A stretch of 64,000 nt of DNA, from positions 1-64,000 of the forward strand of contig NZ_JACYWE010000009.1 of the NCBI RefSeq assembly GCF_014841105.1, read 5' to 3'. Below, piece after piece: positions 41,692 through 50,617 of this stretch (positions within the stretch are counted from its first letter, which is position 1; every line of letters starts with the position of its first letter). The notes beneath the pieces are model-generated. The model was not told where the DNA came from and ran no database searches. It saw nothing but the letters and a program-made list of their open reading frames with translations. A program made the translations under genes and the position numbers. Source of the DNA: Lolliginicoccus lacisalsi. Lineage in GTDB: Bacteria; Actinomycetota; Actinomycetes; Mycobacteriales; Mycobacteriaceae.

Positions 41692-42342
41692 CTAGATCGG
41701 GCGGAAGCCCGCGCCGACCCCACCGACGAAGCTGCTCTCCGCGACGATGGCGTCCATGTTGATGCTGACGTGCGGTCCCGCGCAGGGGATGAGGAAGTAG
41801 GCGCTGACCAGACCGATCAGGCGGGTGCCCGAGGTGATGGGGCCGCCGGAGTCGCCCTCGGTGATGCACACGAAGCCGTACTGCTCGGCGAACACCGTAT
41901 CCACGAACAGGTTGACGCCGCAGGTATGGCCGGTGGTGCGGCCCTGCTTGCACACGAGCTCCGGGACCGGAGCGGGCGCGCCGACCTCGGTGATCGTCGT
42001 GCCCCCCACCGTGCGGCTCGGTGCCACGCGGGCCTCATCGAACTGGATGACGGCGTAGTCGAGGAGGGGGTTGGTCCGCACGACCGTGCCGACGCGGCCC
42101 GCTGCGGGTGTGGCCTCGGCGTGGACCGAGGAGCCGGGCCCGCCGCAGTGGGCGGCGGTGAAGCCCACGAGCCGCCCCTGGTCGTCCCGGCCGATGGTGG
42201 TCAGGGAGCAGAGGAAGTCCCCGCCCACCACGATGCCCGATCCGCCCCCGAGTGTGGCCTTCGCGGACTGCGCGCTCGCGGCGGGCAGGCCGACGAGCAG
42301 CGTGGCGGCCAGCGCGACCAGGGCGATGACAAATCTTCTCAA
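41692..42342 (-). CDS. Secreted S1-family serine protease
   Basis: A chymotrypsin-fold protease, 216 residues with signal peptide (MRRFVIALVALAATLLVGLPAASA, cleavage near residue 24). The triad is His65 (FTAAHC), Asp95 (LLDYAVIQ) and Ser165 (GDSGGP), with Cys pairs at 45/66 and 131/141 likely disulfides. I chose TTG 42342: AAGGAG lies 7 nt before it and the N-terminus begins directly at the signal peptide, whereas the longer frame adds ~53 unrelated residues. A palindrome at 42419-42438 lies upstream. The gene is not part of the M. tuberculosis ilvC-serA neighbourhood as I recall it. Confidence 0.88.
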   Translation of the reverse strand: MRRFVIALVALAATLLVGLPAASAQSAKATLGGGSGIVVGGDFLCSLTTIGRDDQGRLVGFTAAHCGGPGSSVHAEATPAAGRVGTVVRTNPLLDYAVIQFDEARVAPSRTVGGTTITEVGAPAPVPELVCKQGRTTGHTCGVNLFVDTVFAEQYGFVCITEGDSGGPITSGTRLIGLVSAYFLIPCAGPHVSINMDAIVAESSFVGGVGAGFRPI

Positions 42343-42418
42343 CCGAGGGCTCCTTAGCTTGATGTGACTCCGGGCCGACGGCGTGGCTCGCGGCGGCGGA
42401 TTTCCGTTGAGGCTACGT

Positions 42419-42438
42419 GACTGCATTGATATGCAGTC
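42419..42438. promoter_or_regulatory. Perfect 8-bp-arm palindrome upstream of protease gene
   Basis: GACTGCAT-TGAT-ATGCAGTC has 8-bp arms around a 4-nt centre, 77 nt before the protease TTG and 149 nt before serA. Read on the minus strand, TATCAAT inside it resembles a -10. It may be an operator for the protease, serA or both. Confidence 0.5.
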
Positions 42439-42586
42439 GCAATTTAATGATGGTAACCCCGCGAGTGTCGGTCGGCCTGATCGGCCATGCTCCGGCTCCA
42501 CTAGGTGGGACGATGTGGAATGTGACCGGGTAGCCGACTAGGCTATCGGCGATCACAGCATCTACAGACCCGAGGAGAGTTCGCAG

Positions 42587-44182
42587 GTGACCCAGTCAGG
42601 CCGTCCGGTAGTTCTAATCGCGGACAAGCTCGCCCCCTCGACAGTGGAAGCGCTCGGCGATGGAGTGGAGGTCCGCTGGGTCGATGGGCCCAACCGCGCC
42701 GAACTGCTCGCGGCGGCCCCCGAGGCTGATGCGCTGCTCGTGCGTTCCGCGACCACCGTCGACGAGGAAGTCCTCGCGGTGGCATCGAAGCTCAAGATCG
42801 TCGCGCGCGCCGGGGTCGGCCTCGACAACGTTGATGTCCCCGCCGCCACGGCCCGTGGCGTGATGGTGGTCAACGCCCCCACCTCGAACATCCACAGCGC
42901 TGCCGAGCACGCCGTGGCGCTGATGATGGCAACGGCCCGGCAGATCCCCGCGGCCGACAAGACCCTGCGCGACCGCGAGTGGAAGCGCAGCAGCTTCAAC
43001 GGCACCGAGATCTTCGGCAAGACCGTCGGCGTCGTCGGCCTCGGCCGCATCGGCCAGCTCTTCGCCCAGCGCGCCGCTGCCTTCGAGACCACCATGATCG
43101 CTTATGACCCCTACGTCTCGGCCGCTCGCGCCGGCCAGCTCGGCATCGAGCTCGTGTCGCTCGAGGAGCTGCTTGAGCGGGCCGACATCATGTCGATCCA
43201 CTTGCCGAAGACCCCGGAGACCAAGGGGCTCATCGGCGCGGCGGAGCTCGCCCGCACCAAGAAGGGCGTCATCATCATCAACGCCGCTCGAGGTGGCCTG
43301 ATCGATGAGTCCGCCCTCGCGGACGCGGTCACCAGCGGGCAGGTCCGCGCGGCGGGCATCGATGTTTACGCCTCCGAGCCGTGCACCGACAGCCCCCTGT
43401 TCGACCTTCCCCAGGTCGTTGTCACCCCACACCTTGGCGCCTCCACCGTCGAGGCCCAGGACCGCGCTGGCACTGATGTCGCGAAGAGCGTTCGCCTCGC
43501 GCTCGCTGGCGAGTTCGTCCCCGACGCGGTCAACGTCGCCGGCGGCCCGGTCGGCGAAGAGGTCGCCCCGTGGCTCGAGATCTCCCGCAAGCTCGGCGTG
43601 CTCGCCGGTGTCCTCACCCCCGAGCTGCCCGCCAGCCTGTCGGTCGATGTGCGCGGCGAGCTGGCCAGCGAGGAGGTCGAGATCCTGGGCCTCTCCGCGA
43701 TCCGGGGACTGTTCTCCGCGGTCATCGATGATTCGGTGACCTTCGTCAACGCGCCCGCCCTCGCCGAGGAGCGGGGCGTGACCGCCGAGGTGACCAAGGC
43801 TGCCGAGAGCCCCAACCACCGCAGCGTGGTGGACCTGCGCATGGTGCTCTCCGATGGCGAGATCATCAATGTCTCCGGCACCCTGACGGGCCCGTCGCGC
43901 GTGGAGAAGATCGTCAACATCAACGGTCGCAACTTCGAGATGCGCGCCGAGGGCATCAACCTGCTCGTGCACTACGAGGACCAGCCCGGCGCGCTCGGCA
44001 AGATCGGCACCCGCCTCGGCGAGGCCGGCGTGAGCATCCTCGCTGCCCAGCTTTCCCAGGATACCGAGGGCACCGGAGCGACCATCCTGCTGCGCCTCGA
44101 CCGCGAGGTCCCGCAGGAAACCGTGGATTCCATCGCCGCGGGCGTCTCTGCCTCCAACATCAAGGTCATCAATCTCGACTGA
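42587..44182 (+). CDS. serA: D-3-phosphoglycerate dehydrogenase
   Basis: First committed enzyme of serine synthesis. At 531 residues it is the long type with an intervening regulatory domain: a catalytic and NAD domain (~1-310; VGLGRIGQ, catalytic His in TPHLGAST), an allosteric-substrate-binding domain (~315-455), and a C-terminal ACT domain ([14 protein letters not shown]) that senses serine. GTG 42587 follows GAGGAGAG. It precedes leuB with a hairpin between, as in M. tuberculosis serA1-leuB. Confidence 0.96.
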   Translation: MTQSGRPVVLIADKLAPSTVEALGDGVEVRWVDGPNRAELLAAAPEADALLVRSATTVDEEVLAVASKLKIVARAGVGLDNVDVPAATARGVMVVNAPTSNIHSAAEHAVALMMATARQIPAADKTLRDREWKRSSFNGTEIFGKTVGVVGLGRIGQLFAQRAAAFETTMIAYDPYVSAARAGQLGIELVSLEELLERADIMSIHLPKTPETKGLIGAAELARTKKGVIIINAARGGLIDESALADAVTSGQVRAAGIDVYASEPCTDSPLFDLPQVVVTPHLGASTVEAQDRAGTDVAKSVRLALAGEFVPDAVNVAGGPVGEEVAPWLEISRKLGVLAGVLTPELPASLSVDVRGELASEEVEILGLSAIRGLFSAVIDDSVTFVNAPALAEERGVTAEVTKAAESPNHRSVVDLRMVLSDGEIINVSGTLTGPSRVEKIVNINGRNFEMRAEGINLLVHYEDQPGALGKIGTRLGEAGVSILAAQLSQDTEGTGATILLRLDREVPQETVDSIAAGVSASNIKVINLD

Positions 44183-44192
44183 TCAGATCCCC

Positions 44193-44220
44193 AGGGCCGG
44201 GCCTCGACGGGCCCGGCCCT
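44193..44220 (+). terminator. GC-rich hairpin between serA and leuB
   Basis: AGGGCCGGGCC and GGCCCGGCCCT form a perfect 11-bp stem with a 6-nt loop, ending 23 nt before the leuB ATG. It may terminate serA or limit read-through into leuB. Confidence 0.7.
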
Positions 44221-44243
44221 GCTTGGGCAATGGGAAGGAAGTC

Positions 44244-45254
44244 ATGAAGCTCGCGGTCATCCCCGGGGACGGCATCGGCCAGGAAGTCACCGCCGAGGCG
44301 CTCAAGGTCCTCGACAAGGTCTCGCCCGGGATCGACAAGACCACGTTCGATCTCGGTGCGCGGCGCTACAACGCCACGGGGGAGATCCTCCCTGACTCCG
44401 TGCTCGAGGAGATCCGCGAGCACGATGCCATCCTGCTCGGCGCTATCGGTGACCCGTCGGTCACTCCTGGGATCCTCGAGCGGGGCCTGCTGCTCAAGCT
44501 GCGGTTCGCGCTCGACCACCACGTGAACCTGCGTCCGTCCAAGCTGTTCGAGGGCGTCACCGGTCCGCTCGCGGGCAACAAGCCTATTGACATCGTCGTG
44601 GTGCGCGAGGGCACCGAGGGCCCGTACATCGGCAACGGGGGAGCGCTGCGCGTCGGCACCCCCCATGAGGTCGCGACCGAGGTCAGCGTCAACACCCGCT
44701 TCGGCATCGATCGTGTCGTCCGCTATGGCTTCGACCTGGCGATGCAGCGCGGCAAGCACGTCACCCTCGTCCATAAGACCAATGTGCTCACCTACGCGGG
44801 ATCACTGTGGTCGCGCGCCGTGGATGCCGTCGCCGCCGAGTACCCCGAGGTGGAGGTGGCATACCAGCACATCGACGCCACCACCATCCACCTCGTGACC
44901 GACCCGAAGCGCTTCGACGTGATCGTCACCGACAACCTCTTCGGCGACATCATCACCGACCTCGCTGCCGCCGTCACCGGCGGGATCGGGCTCGCAGCAA
45001 GCGGAAACATCGATGCGAGCCGCGCCAACCCCAGCATGTTCGAGCCGGTGCATGGCAGCGCGCCGGACATCGCCGGCCAGCAGAAGGCAGACCCGACCGC
45101 AGCGATCCTGTCGGTGTCACTGCTGATGGCCCATCTCGGCGACAATGACGCCGCCGCGCGCATCGAGGCGGCAGTCGCGGCCGATCTCGCGAGCCGGGGC
45201 TCGGCGACCGCATCCACCAGCGAGATCGGTGACAGGATCGCCGCCGCGCTCTAG
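44244..45254 (+). CDS. leuB: 3-isopropylmalate dehydrogenase
   Basis: NAD-dependent oxidative decarboxylase of leucine synthesis, 336 residues as in M. tuberculosis. The N-terminus [14 protein letters not shown], the substrate site [17 protein letters not shown] and the Mg/NAD region [18 protein letters not shown]...[12 protein letters not shown] are intact. ATG 44244 follows GGAAGGAAG. It is separate from leuCD, which lie 5 kb further on. Confidence 0.95.
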   Translation: MKLAVIPGDGIGQEVTAEALKVLDKVSPGIDKTTFDLGARRYNATGEILPDSVLEEIREHDAILLGAIGDPSVTPGILERGLLLKLRFALDHHVNLRPSKLFEGVTGPLAGNKPIDIVVVREGTEGPYIGNGGALRVGTPHEVATEVSVNTRFGIDRVVRYGFDLAMQRGKHVTLVHKTNVLTYAGSLWSRAVDAVAAEYPEVEVAYQHIDATTIHLVTDPKRFDVIVTDNLFGDIITDLAAAVTGGIGLAASGNIDASRANPSMFEPVHGSAPDIAGQQKADPTAAILSVSLLMAHLGDNDAAARIEAAVAADLASRGSATASTSEIGDRIAAAL

Positions 45255-45281
45255 CGAGCCCGGATAGCCTTGCCGGGCGCC

Positions 45282-46517
45282 TCACTGCCGCGAGGTGATG
45301 GCGCCCGGCACCAGCGGCACCGCGAGCAGCGCGAAAGCGGCGCTGCCCGCGAACAACCACGGGAATCCCCACAGCTCGACGACGATGCCCGCGACCGGTG
45401 GCACCGCGCTCGCCAGGGCGTTCTGCGCCGTGTTGTGCAGCCCCAGCACCCGCCCGCCCCAGAACGGCCCGGCGATCTCTGCCGCGGCCGTGTATGCGAG
45501 CCCATTGTCAGCGACCGTGATCACGCTCGCGGCGACAAGCACGATCAGCGCCACGGTGGTTGCCCCGACGAGGTCCGCGACGGCGAGCACGAGCATCACG
45601 AGGACCGCGGCGATCGCGATGATCCGCATGGGCCCGGTGCGGGAACCAGCACGATCCGACCACACCCCGGCGCCCACCCGGCCCGCGGCTCCCGCGAGCT
45701 GGGTGATTCCCACGAACACGCCCGCGGCGAGGGGCGAGAAGCCCTGCTCGCTGATCAACCACACCATGGCCAAGCTCCACAGCGTGAACTGCGGGACCAC
45801 GAGCAGCACCGCCGCGGCGTGCACCCGCACCAGCCCAGAGCCCTGCGTGTAGGGGGAGCGGCGCAGTTCGAGGGCCTCGCTCGAGCCGGCGCGGGGGCGA
45901 GCGGGGTCATGCGCCCAGCGGACCAGCACCGCGACCGCTCCCAAGCAGGAGGCGGCTGCCACGGCGAGCACGGCCGCCACCCCGGAGGCTTCGGCGGTGA
46001 CCGGAACGATGACCGCGGCGGCAGCGATCCCGAGCGGCTGCGCCATCTGGCGCAGGCCCATCGCGAGCCCTCGCTGGTCGGCGGGGAACCAGCCGACGAC
46101 GAGGCGGCCGCTCGCGGCGTTCGCGCTCGCTGCGGCGATGCCGGCGAGGAACAGGACCGCGGCGATGCCCGCGGGAGGCACGGTGGCGCCCAGCGCGCCG
46201 CCCGCCACTGAGACGACGAGAACTGCGGTTCCCGTAGCGATGGCACCGAGCAGCATTCCCGCGAGGAGGACGCCGCGCTCGCCGAGCCGGTCGACGACTG
46301 CCCCCCACGCCACCAGCGTGAGCATCAGCCCGACCGTCGGGGCGGCGGCGATCGCGCCCGCATGGCCGAGGCCCAGTCCGTAGGGGCCGTCCGCGGAGTG
46401 CAGATGGGGTATGAGGAACGCGCCGATGCCCACGAGCAGGGAGGAGACGGTCTGCGCGATCGTGCCCGCCGCAAGGACGCGCCATTTCACGCCGGGGGAG
46501 CGGATCTCGACACTCAT
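45282..46517 (-). CDS. MFS transporter
   Basis: A 411-residue major facilitator with about twelve hydrophobic segments. The cytoplasmic loop motif DRLGERGVLL between segments 2 and 3 is a form of the family's motif A. The substrate cannot be predicted. The gene corresponds in position to Rv2994. Its promoter has a palindrome just after the -10 (46536-46547). It ends facing leuB with about 27 nt between. Confidence 0.85.
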   Translation of the reverse strand: MSVEIRSPGVKWRVLAAGTIAQTVSSLLVGIGAFLIPHLHSADGPYGLGLGHAGAIAAAPTVGLMLTLVAWGAVVDRLGERGVLLAGMLLGAIATGTAVLVVSVAGGALGATVPPAGIAAVLFLAGIAAASANAASGRLVVGWFPADQRGLAMGLRQMAQPLGIAAAAVIVPVTAEASGVAAVLAVAAASCLGAVAVLVRWAHDPARPRAGSSEALELRRSPYTQGSGLVRVHAAAVLLVVPQFTLWSLAMVWLISEQGFSPLAAGVFVGITQLAGAAGRVGAGVWSDRAGSRTGPMRIIAIAAVLVMLVLAVADLVGATTVALIVLVAASVITVADNGLAYTAAAEIAGPFWGGRVLGLHNTAQNALASAVPPVAGIVVELWGFPWLFAGSAAFALLAVPLVPGAITSRQ

Positions 46518-46535
46518 CGCGACTCCTATAGAGTG

Positions 46536-46554
46536 GGACTACAGTCCTAGTATA
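46536..46554 (-). promoter_or_regulatory. Promoter and operator-like palindrome of the MFS gene
   Basis: On the minus strand TATACT (46549-46554) is a -10 candidate. GGACT-AC-AGTCC (46536-46547) lies immediately downstream, where the transcription start would be, and is flanked by TATA on both sides. A repressor bound here would block the transporter. Confidence 0.55.
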
Positions 46555-46630
46555 TGAACTACCTTGCCGAGAACGCTAGCATCCGGGCGCCGGTGCCGCG
46601 AGCCCCCCCGCACCCGCTACCCTTGACCGC

Positions 46631-47416
46631 ATGCGTCTAGGCCGAGTAGCACCCCCCGACGGCGTCGCCTTCGTCTCCGTGGACGGCGACCCCATCACAG
46701 ACCCGAGCGCCGCCACCGTCCGGGAGATCGCTGAGCATCCCTTCGGCGAGCCCACCTACACGGGCAGGAGCTGGAACCTGCCGAATGTGCGGCTGCTCGC
46801 CCCGATCCTCTCGAGCAAGGTCGTGTGCATCGGCAAGAACTACGCCGCGCACGCGGCCGAGATGGGGGGAGCGCCGCCGGAGGAGCCGGTCATCTTCATG
46901 AAGCCCTCCACCGCCATCACCGGCCCCGGATCACCCATCCTGCTGCCACCCGCCTCCGCCGAGGTCCACTACGAGGGCGAGCTCGCGGTCGTCATCGGCA
47001 GACCCTGCCGCGATGTGCCCGCGGCCCGCGCCAAGGACGTCATCCTCGGCTACACCGTGGCCAATGACGTCACCGCGCGGGACCTGCAGCGCCGTGATGG
47101 GCAGTGGACCCGAGCCAAGGGATTCGACTCGTTCTGCCCGCTCGGGCCGTGGATCGTCACCGATCTCGACCCCTCGGACCTGCGCATCCATACCGAGCTC
47201 GACGGCGCGATCGTGCAGGACAGCCGGACCTCGCTGCTCGTTCACTCGATACCCGAGCTCGTCGAATGGGTATCCCGCGTCATGACCCTGCTGCCCGGCG
47301 ACGTCATCCTCACCGGCACCCCGGAGGGAGTCGGGCCGATCCGCGAGGGACAAAGCGTCTCCGTCACCATCGAGCGGATCGGAACGCTCACCAACACCGC
47401 GCAAGCCCGCCCCTGA
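46631..47416 (+). CDS. Fumarylacetoacetate hydrolase family protein
   Basis: A 261-residue FAH-fold protein, matching Rv2993c in position. The core is [14 protein letters not shown], with metal-binding acidic residues in [12 protein letters not shown] and [14 protein letters not shown]. Members act as 2-hydroxyhepta-2,4-diene-dioate isomerases, fumarylpyruvate hydrolases or oxaloacetate decarboxylases, so the substrate is open. TACCCT at 46618-46623 lies 7 nt before the ATG, fitting a leaderless mRNA. gltX follows 82 nt later. Confidence 0.87.
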   Translation: MRLGRVAPPDGVAFVSVDGDPITDPSAATVREIAEHPFGEPTYTGRSWNLPNVRLLAPILSSKVVCIGKNYAAHAAEMGGAPPEEPVIFMKPSTAITGPGSPILLPPASAEVHYEGELAVVIGRPCRDVPAARAKDVILGYTVANDVTARDLQRRDGQWTRAKGFDSFCPLGPWIVTDLDPSDLRIHTELDGAIVQDSRTSLLVHSIPELVEWVSRVMTLLPGDVILTGTPEGVGPIREGQSVSVTIERIGTLTNTAQARP

Positions 47417-47498
47417 ACCGATCGCAGGCACGGGGCGCATACTTCCGAGGCTGGGAGCCCCAGGCCGTACCGCATCATCCCGAATATCGAAGAGAGCC

Positions 47499-48977
47499 AT
47501 GAATACTCCTGTCAGCCCCGTCCGCGTCCGGTTCTGCCCGTCGCCCACCGGCACCCCGCACGTCGGGCTCATCCGGACCGCCCTGTTCAACTGGGTGTTC
47601 GCCCGCCACCACGGCGGCGACTTCGTCTTCCGCATCGAGGACACCGATGCCCAGCGCGACAGCGAGGAGTCCTACCGCGCGCTCCTCGACGCGATGCGCT
47701 GGCTCGGGCTCGACTGGGACGAGGGCCCCGAGATCGGCGGCCCCTTTGAGCCCTACCGGCAGTCCGAGCGGCGCGAGCTCCACCGCGACGTGGTCCGCCA
47801 GCTCCTCGAGGCGGGCGAGGCCTACGAATCATTCTCCACCCCGGCTGAGGTGGAGGAAAGGCATAAGGCAGCCGGGCGCGACCCCAAGCTCGGCTACGAC
47901 AACCACGACCGCGACCTCACCGAGGCCCAGCGCGACGCCTTCCGGGCCGAGGGCCGGAAGCCCGTCATCCGGCTGCGCATGCCCGCCACGGACATCACCT
48001 GGAACGACCTCGTGCGCGGCGAGATCACCTTCAAGGCCGGAACCGTGCCGGACTTCGCGCTCACCCGCGGCAACGGCGCCCCCCTCTACACGCTCGTCAA
48101 CCCCGTCGACGACGCCACCATGCGCATCACCCATGTGCTGCGCGGCGAGGACCTCCTGTCGTCCACGCCTCGCCAGATCGCCCTCTACGGTGCGCTCCAG
48201 CGCATCGGAGTGGCCGAGGCCGTGCCCGCCTTCGGTCACCTGCCCTACGTCATGGGGGAGGGCAACAAGAAGCTCTCCAAGCGCGACCCCCAGGCGGATC
48301 TCTTCCTGCACCGCGAGCGCGGCTTCATCCCCGAGGGGCTGATCAACTATCTCTCGCTGCTCGGCTGGAGCATCTCGGGCGATCGCGACATCTTCTCCCT
48401 CAACGAAATGGTCACCGCCTTCGACATCACCGAGGTCTCCGCCAACCCCGCGCGCTTCGACCAGAAGAAGGCCGATGCGATCAACGCCGAGCACATCCGC
48501 CTGCTCGAGCCCGAGGACTTCGCGCAGCGGCTCCGCGCTTTCCTCGCGGACCGGTTCGGCCTGCCCGCGAGCATCCCGGACGACGAGTTCGCCATCGCCG
48601 CCGACCTCGTGCACACGCGCATCGTCGTTCTCGAGGACGCCTGGGGGCTGCTGCGATTCCTCTACATCGATGAGGGTGACTTCGCCATCGACCCCGCCGC
48701 CGCGCGCAAGAACCTCAAGCCGGAGAGCGCGCCCGTCCTCGACGCCGCGATCACCGCGCTCGAGGGCCTGCCGAACTGGGAGACCGGCACGATCGAGACG
48801 GCTCTGAAGTCCGCGCTCATCGAGGGGCTCGAGCTCAAGCCGCGCGTCGCCTTCGGCGCTGTCCGTGTCGCGGCCACTGGTTCCCACATCAGCCCGCCCT
48901 TGTTCGAGTCCCTTGAGCTTCTCGGACGCGAACGCACGCTGTCCCGGCTCCGATCAGCGCGGGAATCGCTCTCCTGA
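47499..48977 (+). CDS. gltX: Glutamyl-tRNA synthetase
   Basis: Class Ib synthetase, 492 residues. The HIGH motif is degenerate: [15 protein letters not shown]. The KMSKS equivalent is KKLSKRDP. No glutaminyl-tRNA synthetase is seen, and GatCAB is encoded in the window, so it is probably non-discriminating and also charges tRNA-Gln with Glu. The ATG at 47499 has GAAGAGAG upstream. tRNA-Gln and tRNA-Glu follow directly. Confidence 0.95.
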   Translation: MNTPVSPVRVRFCPSPTGTPHVGLIRTALFNWVFARHHGGDFVFRIEDTDAQRDSEESYRALLDAMRWLGLDWDEGPEIGGPFEPYRQSERRELHRDVVRQLLEAGEAYESFSTPAEVEERHKAAGRDPKLGYDNHDRDLTEAQRDAFRAEGRKPVIRLRMPATDITWNDLVRGEITFKAGTVPDFALTRGNGAPLYTLVNPVDDATMRITHVLRGEDLLSSTPRQIALYGALQRIGVAEAVPAFGHLPYVMGEGNKKLSKRDPQADLFLHRERGFIPEGLINYLSLLGWSISGDRDIFSLNEMVTAFDITEVSANPARFDQKKADAINAEHIRLLEPEDFAQRLRAFLADRFGLPASIPDDEFAIAADLVHTRIVVLEDAWGLLRFLYIDEGDFAIDPAAARKNLKPESAPVLDAAITALEGLPNWETGTIETALKSALIEGLELKPRVAFGAVRVAATGSHISPPLFESLELLGRERTLSRLRSARESLS

Positions 48978-48986
48978 CCAGCCGAT

Positions 48987-49017
48987 TTGGTCAAACCGGT
49001 GGTGGGTTTGCTAACCT
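48987..49017 (+). promoter_or_regulatory. tRNA-Gln promoter
   Basis: TTGGTC (48987-48992) and TAACCT (49012-49017) with a 19-nt spacer. The -35 lies in CAGCCGATTTGGT, which is repeated exactly before tRNA-Glu. Confidence 0.55.
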
Positions 49018-49081
49018 GTTCATCGGTTTGGGGCGCAGGCGCTCGGCCCACAAGGTCAAGCTCGTCTTCGCCCCAATGCTT

Positions 49082-49153
49082 TGGGGTATGGTGTAATTGG
49101 CAACACAGCTGATTCTGGTTCAGCCGTTCTAGGTTCGAGTCCTGGTACCCCAG
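49082..49153 (+). tRNA. tRNA-Gln (CTG)
   Basis: A 72-nt cloverleaf. The acceptor arm is TGGGGTA with TACCCCA, the anticodon stem GCTGA/TCAGC with loop TTCTGGT (anticodon CTG), the T arm has GGTTCGAGTCC, and the discriminator is G. CCA is not encoded. Confidence 0.93.
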
Positions 49154-49174
49154 CTTGCTCGCGCAGCAGCCGAT

Positions 49175-49203
49175 TTGGTTGCCGGACGAACACCAGCTAA
49201 GCT
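49175..49203 (+). promoter_or_regulatory. tRNA-Glu promoter
   Basis: TTGGTT (49175-49180) and TAAGCT (49198-49203) with a 17-nt spacer. The shared 13-mer CAGCCGATTTGGT covers the -35. Confidence 0.6.
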
Positions 49204-49252
49204 GGCTGAGCTTCCAAGCGAGCAACCAAGGAACGACCTCGTTCCAAGTCCT

Positions 49253-49325
49253 GGCCCCGTCGTCTAGCGGCCTAGGACGCCGCCCTCTCAAGGCGGTAGC
49301 GCGGGTTCAAATCCCGTCGGGGCTA
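49253..49325 (+). tRNA. tRNA-Glu (CTC)
   Basis: A 73-nt cloverleaf. The acceptor is GGCCCCG with CGGGGCT (a G-U first pair), the anticodon stem CCGCC/GGCGG with loop CTCTCAA (anticodon CTC), the T arm GCGGGTTCAAATCCCGT, and discriminator A. CCA is not encoded. Confidence 0.93.
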
Positions 49326-49352
49326 CAGTGAGATCTCTCCTGAGATCACGCG

Positions 49353-49382
49353 AGGGCCGGATCCCTTCCAGGGTCCGGCCCT
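49353..49382 (+). terminator. Terminator after tRNA-Glu
   Basis: AGGGCCGGA pairs with TCCGGCCCT (9 bp). The 12-nt loop begins TCCC and ends AGGG, which can extend the stem. The last T of the stem is followed by TTCG. Confidence 0.75.
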
Positions 49383-49719
49383 TTCGCTATTGCTAGGGCA
49401 TTTTGCTGGGTGCCCTTGCTTGCTGGTTGCCCCTGCTGGGTGCCTTCGCGGCGCTGACGCGGGCGGGGGCTGGTTTGCGCACCTTGCGCTGGTTTCGGTG
49501 GCTGTGATGGCCGCGGGGAAGCGGTGGCCGGAGAGCTGCCACCCTTGCCAGTTCGAAGCCACAGATAGCCCACAGATGCCACCGATATATCCGTGGCGCC
49601 TGTGCCCAGGGGTGGCAGGAGCGGGCCAGGGGTGGCAGCCGCGCCGCCTCGCCGCCGCGCCGCCTGGGGAGCGCCGCCTCGCCGCCGCGCCGCCGCAGGA
49701 CACCCAGCACTAGGTCAGG
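49383..49719. other. Gene-free region between tRNA-Glu and the ltbR-like gene
   Basis: No coding sequence is supported in these 337 nt. Open frames on both strands have low-complexity, Arg/Pro/Ala-rich translations. The region holds a repeated TGCTGGGTGCC near 49405-49445 and a direct repeat of about 23 nt (CGCCGCCTCGCCGCCGCGCC...) around 49652-49694. I see no function. Confidence 0.6.
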
Positions 49720-50421
49720 TCAGAGGCGCTTCTGGATCGCGTCCGCCGCGGCGAGAAGGTCCGCGGCCCAGCGCGCGCCGGGCTTGCGGCCCATGCGGTC
49801 GATGGGGCCGGAGACAGAGATGGCGGCGATGACAGTGCCCGCGCCGTCGCGGATGGGGGCGGCGACGCTCGCCACCCCGGACTCGCGCTCGGCGATGGAT
49901 TGTGCCCAGCCGCGGCGACGCACCTCGCTGAGAGTGCGGTCGGTGTACTTCGCCTCGGCGAGCAGCGCGCGCTGCACCGGCAGATCGGCCCAGGCGGCGA
50001 GCACCTTGGCGCCGGATCCGGCGGTCATGGGCAGGCGGGCGCCGACGAGCACGGTGTCGCGCAGGCCGGTGGGTGGCTCCATGGACGCGATGCAGATGCG
50101 GTCGAGCCCATCGCGGCGGTAGACCTGCACGCTCTCGCCGGTGATCTCGCGCAGCCGGGGCAGCACGTAGGAGGAGGCGTCGACGAGGGTGTCCTTGGCG
50201 GTGGCAGCGAGCTCGGCGAGCGCGGGGCCGGGCGCCCAGAGCCCTTGCGCGTTGCGGATGAGCAGCCGATGGGTCTCGAGGCCCACGGCCAGTCGATGCG
50301 CGGTGGCCCTAGGCAATCCGGTCCGCTCGCAGAGTAAGCTGAGGTTGCATGGTTCGTCTGCCACTGCGTGCAGAACAGTCATCGCTTTGTCGAGAACTCC
50401 AATGCCGCTATGCTGTCTCAC
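49720..50421 (-). CDS. ltbR: IclR-family regulator, LtbR-like
   Basis: A 233-residue regulator. An N-terminal winged helix-turn-helix (LSLLCERTGLPRATAHRLAVGLE) is followed by the IclR effector domain. Divergent placement from leuCD and size match Rv2989 and C. glutamicum LtbR, which controls leucine and tryptophan genes; repression of leuCD and leuB is therefore likely. GTG 50421 lies 6 nt past a -10 TAATAT (minus strand, 50428-50433), so the mRNA is probably leaderless. Confidence 0.88.
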   Translation of the reverse strand: MRQHSGIGVLDKAMTVLHAVADEPCNLSLLCERTGLPRATAHRLAVGLETHRLLIRNAQGLWAPGPALAELAATAKDTLVDASSYVLPRLREITGESVQVYRRDGLDRICIASMEPPTGLRDTVLVGARLPMTAGSGAKVLAAWADLPVQRALLAEAKYTDRTLSEVRRRGWAQSIAERESGVASVAAPIRDGAGTVIAAISVSGPIDRMGRKPGARWAADLLAAADAIQKRL

Positions 50422-50617
50422 AAGACGATATTAGCGTTCCGAATGGTGAGATTTCTAGTACTTGCAGGAAACAGCCAGGCATCCGCCAGGAAGAGCGCCC
50501 GTGATACAGCGTGCGGCGGTGCGACCGCGCTGCCGCTAGGAGCAAGGCCGGTCACCCGGTTCGCGCACAGCCCCCCGCGCGATCCTTGGGCCCGGACCAG
50601 GATGAGGTGGAATCGAC
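50416..50617. promoter_or_regulatory. ltbR-leuC divergent control region
   Basis: TCTCAC (50416-50421) and GTGAGA (50446-50451) form an inverted repeat with 24 nt between, spanning the ltbR -10 and approaching the leuC promoter. It is a candidate binding site for the adjacent IclR-type protein. An alternative pair of half sites cannot be excluded. The rest up to leuC is ordinary leader sequence. Confidence 0.4.

Noticed and set aside
49383-49719. Protein-coding genes in the gap after tRNA-Glu
   Set aside because: All frames are Arg/Pro/Ala-rich, lack ribosome sites and overlap a terminator.
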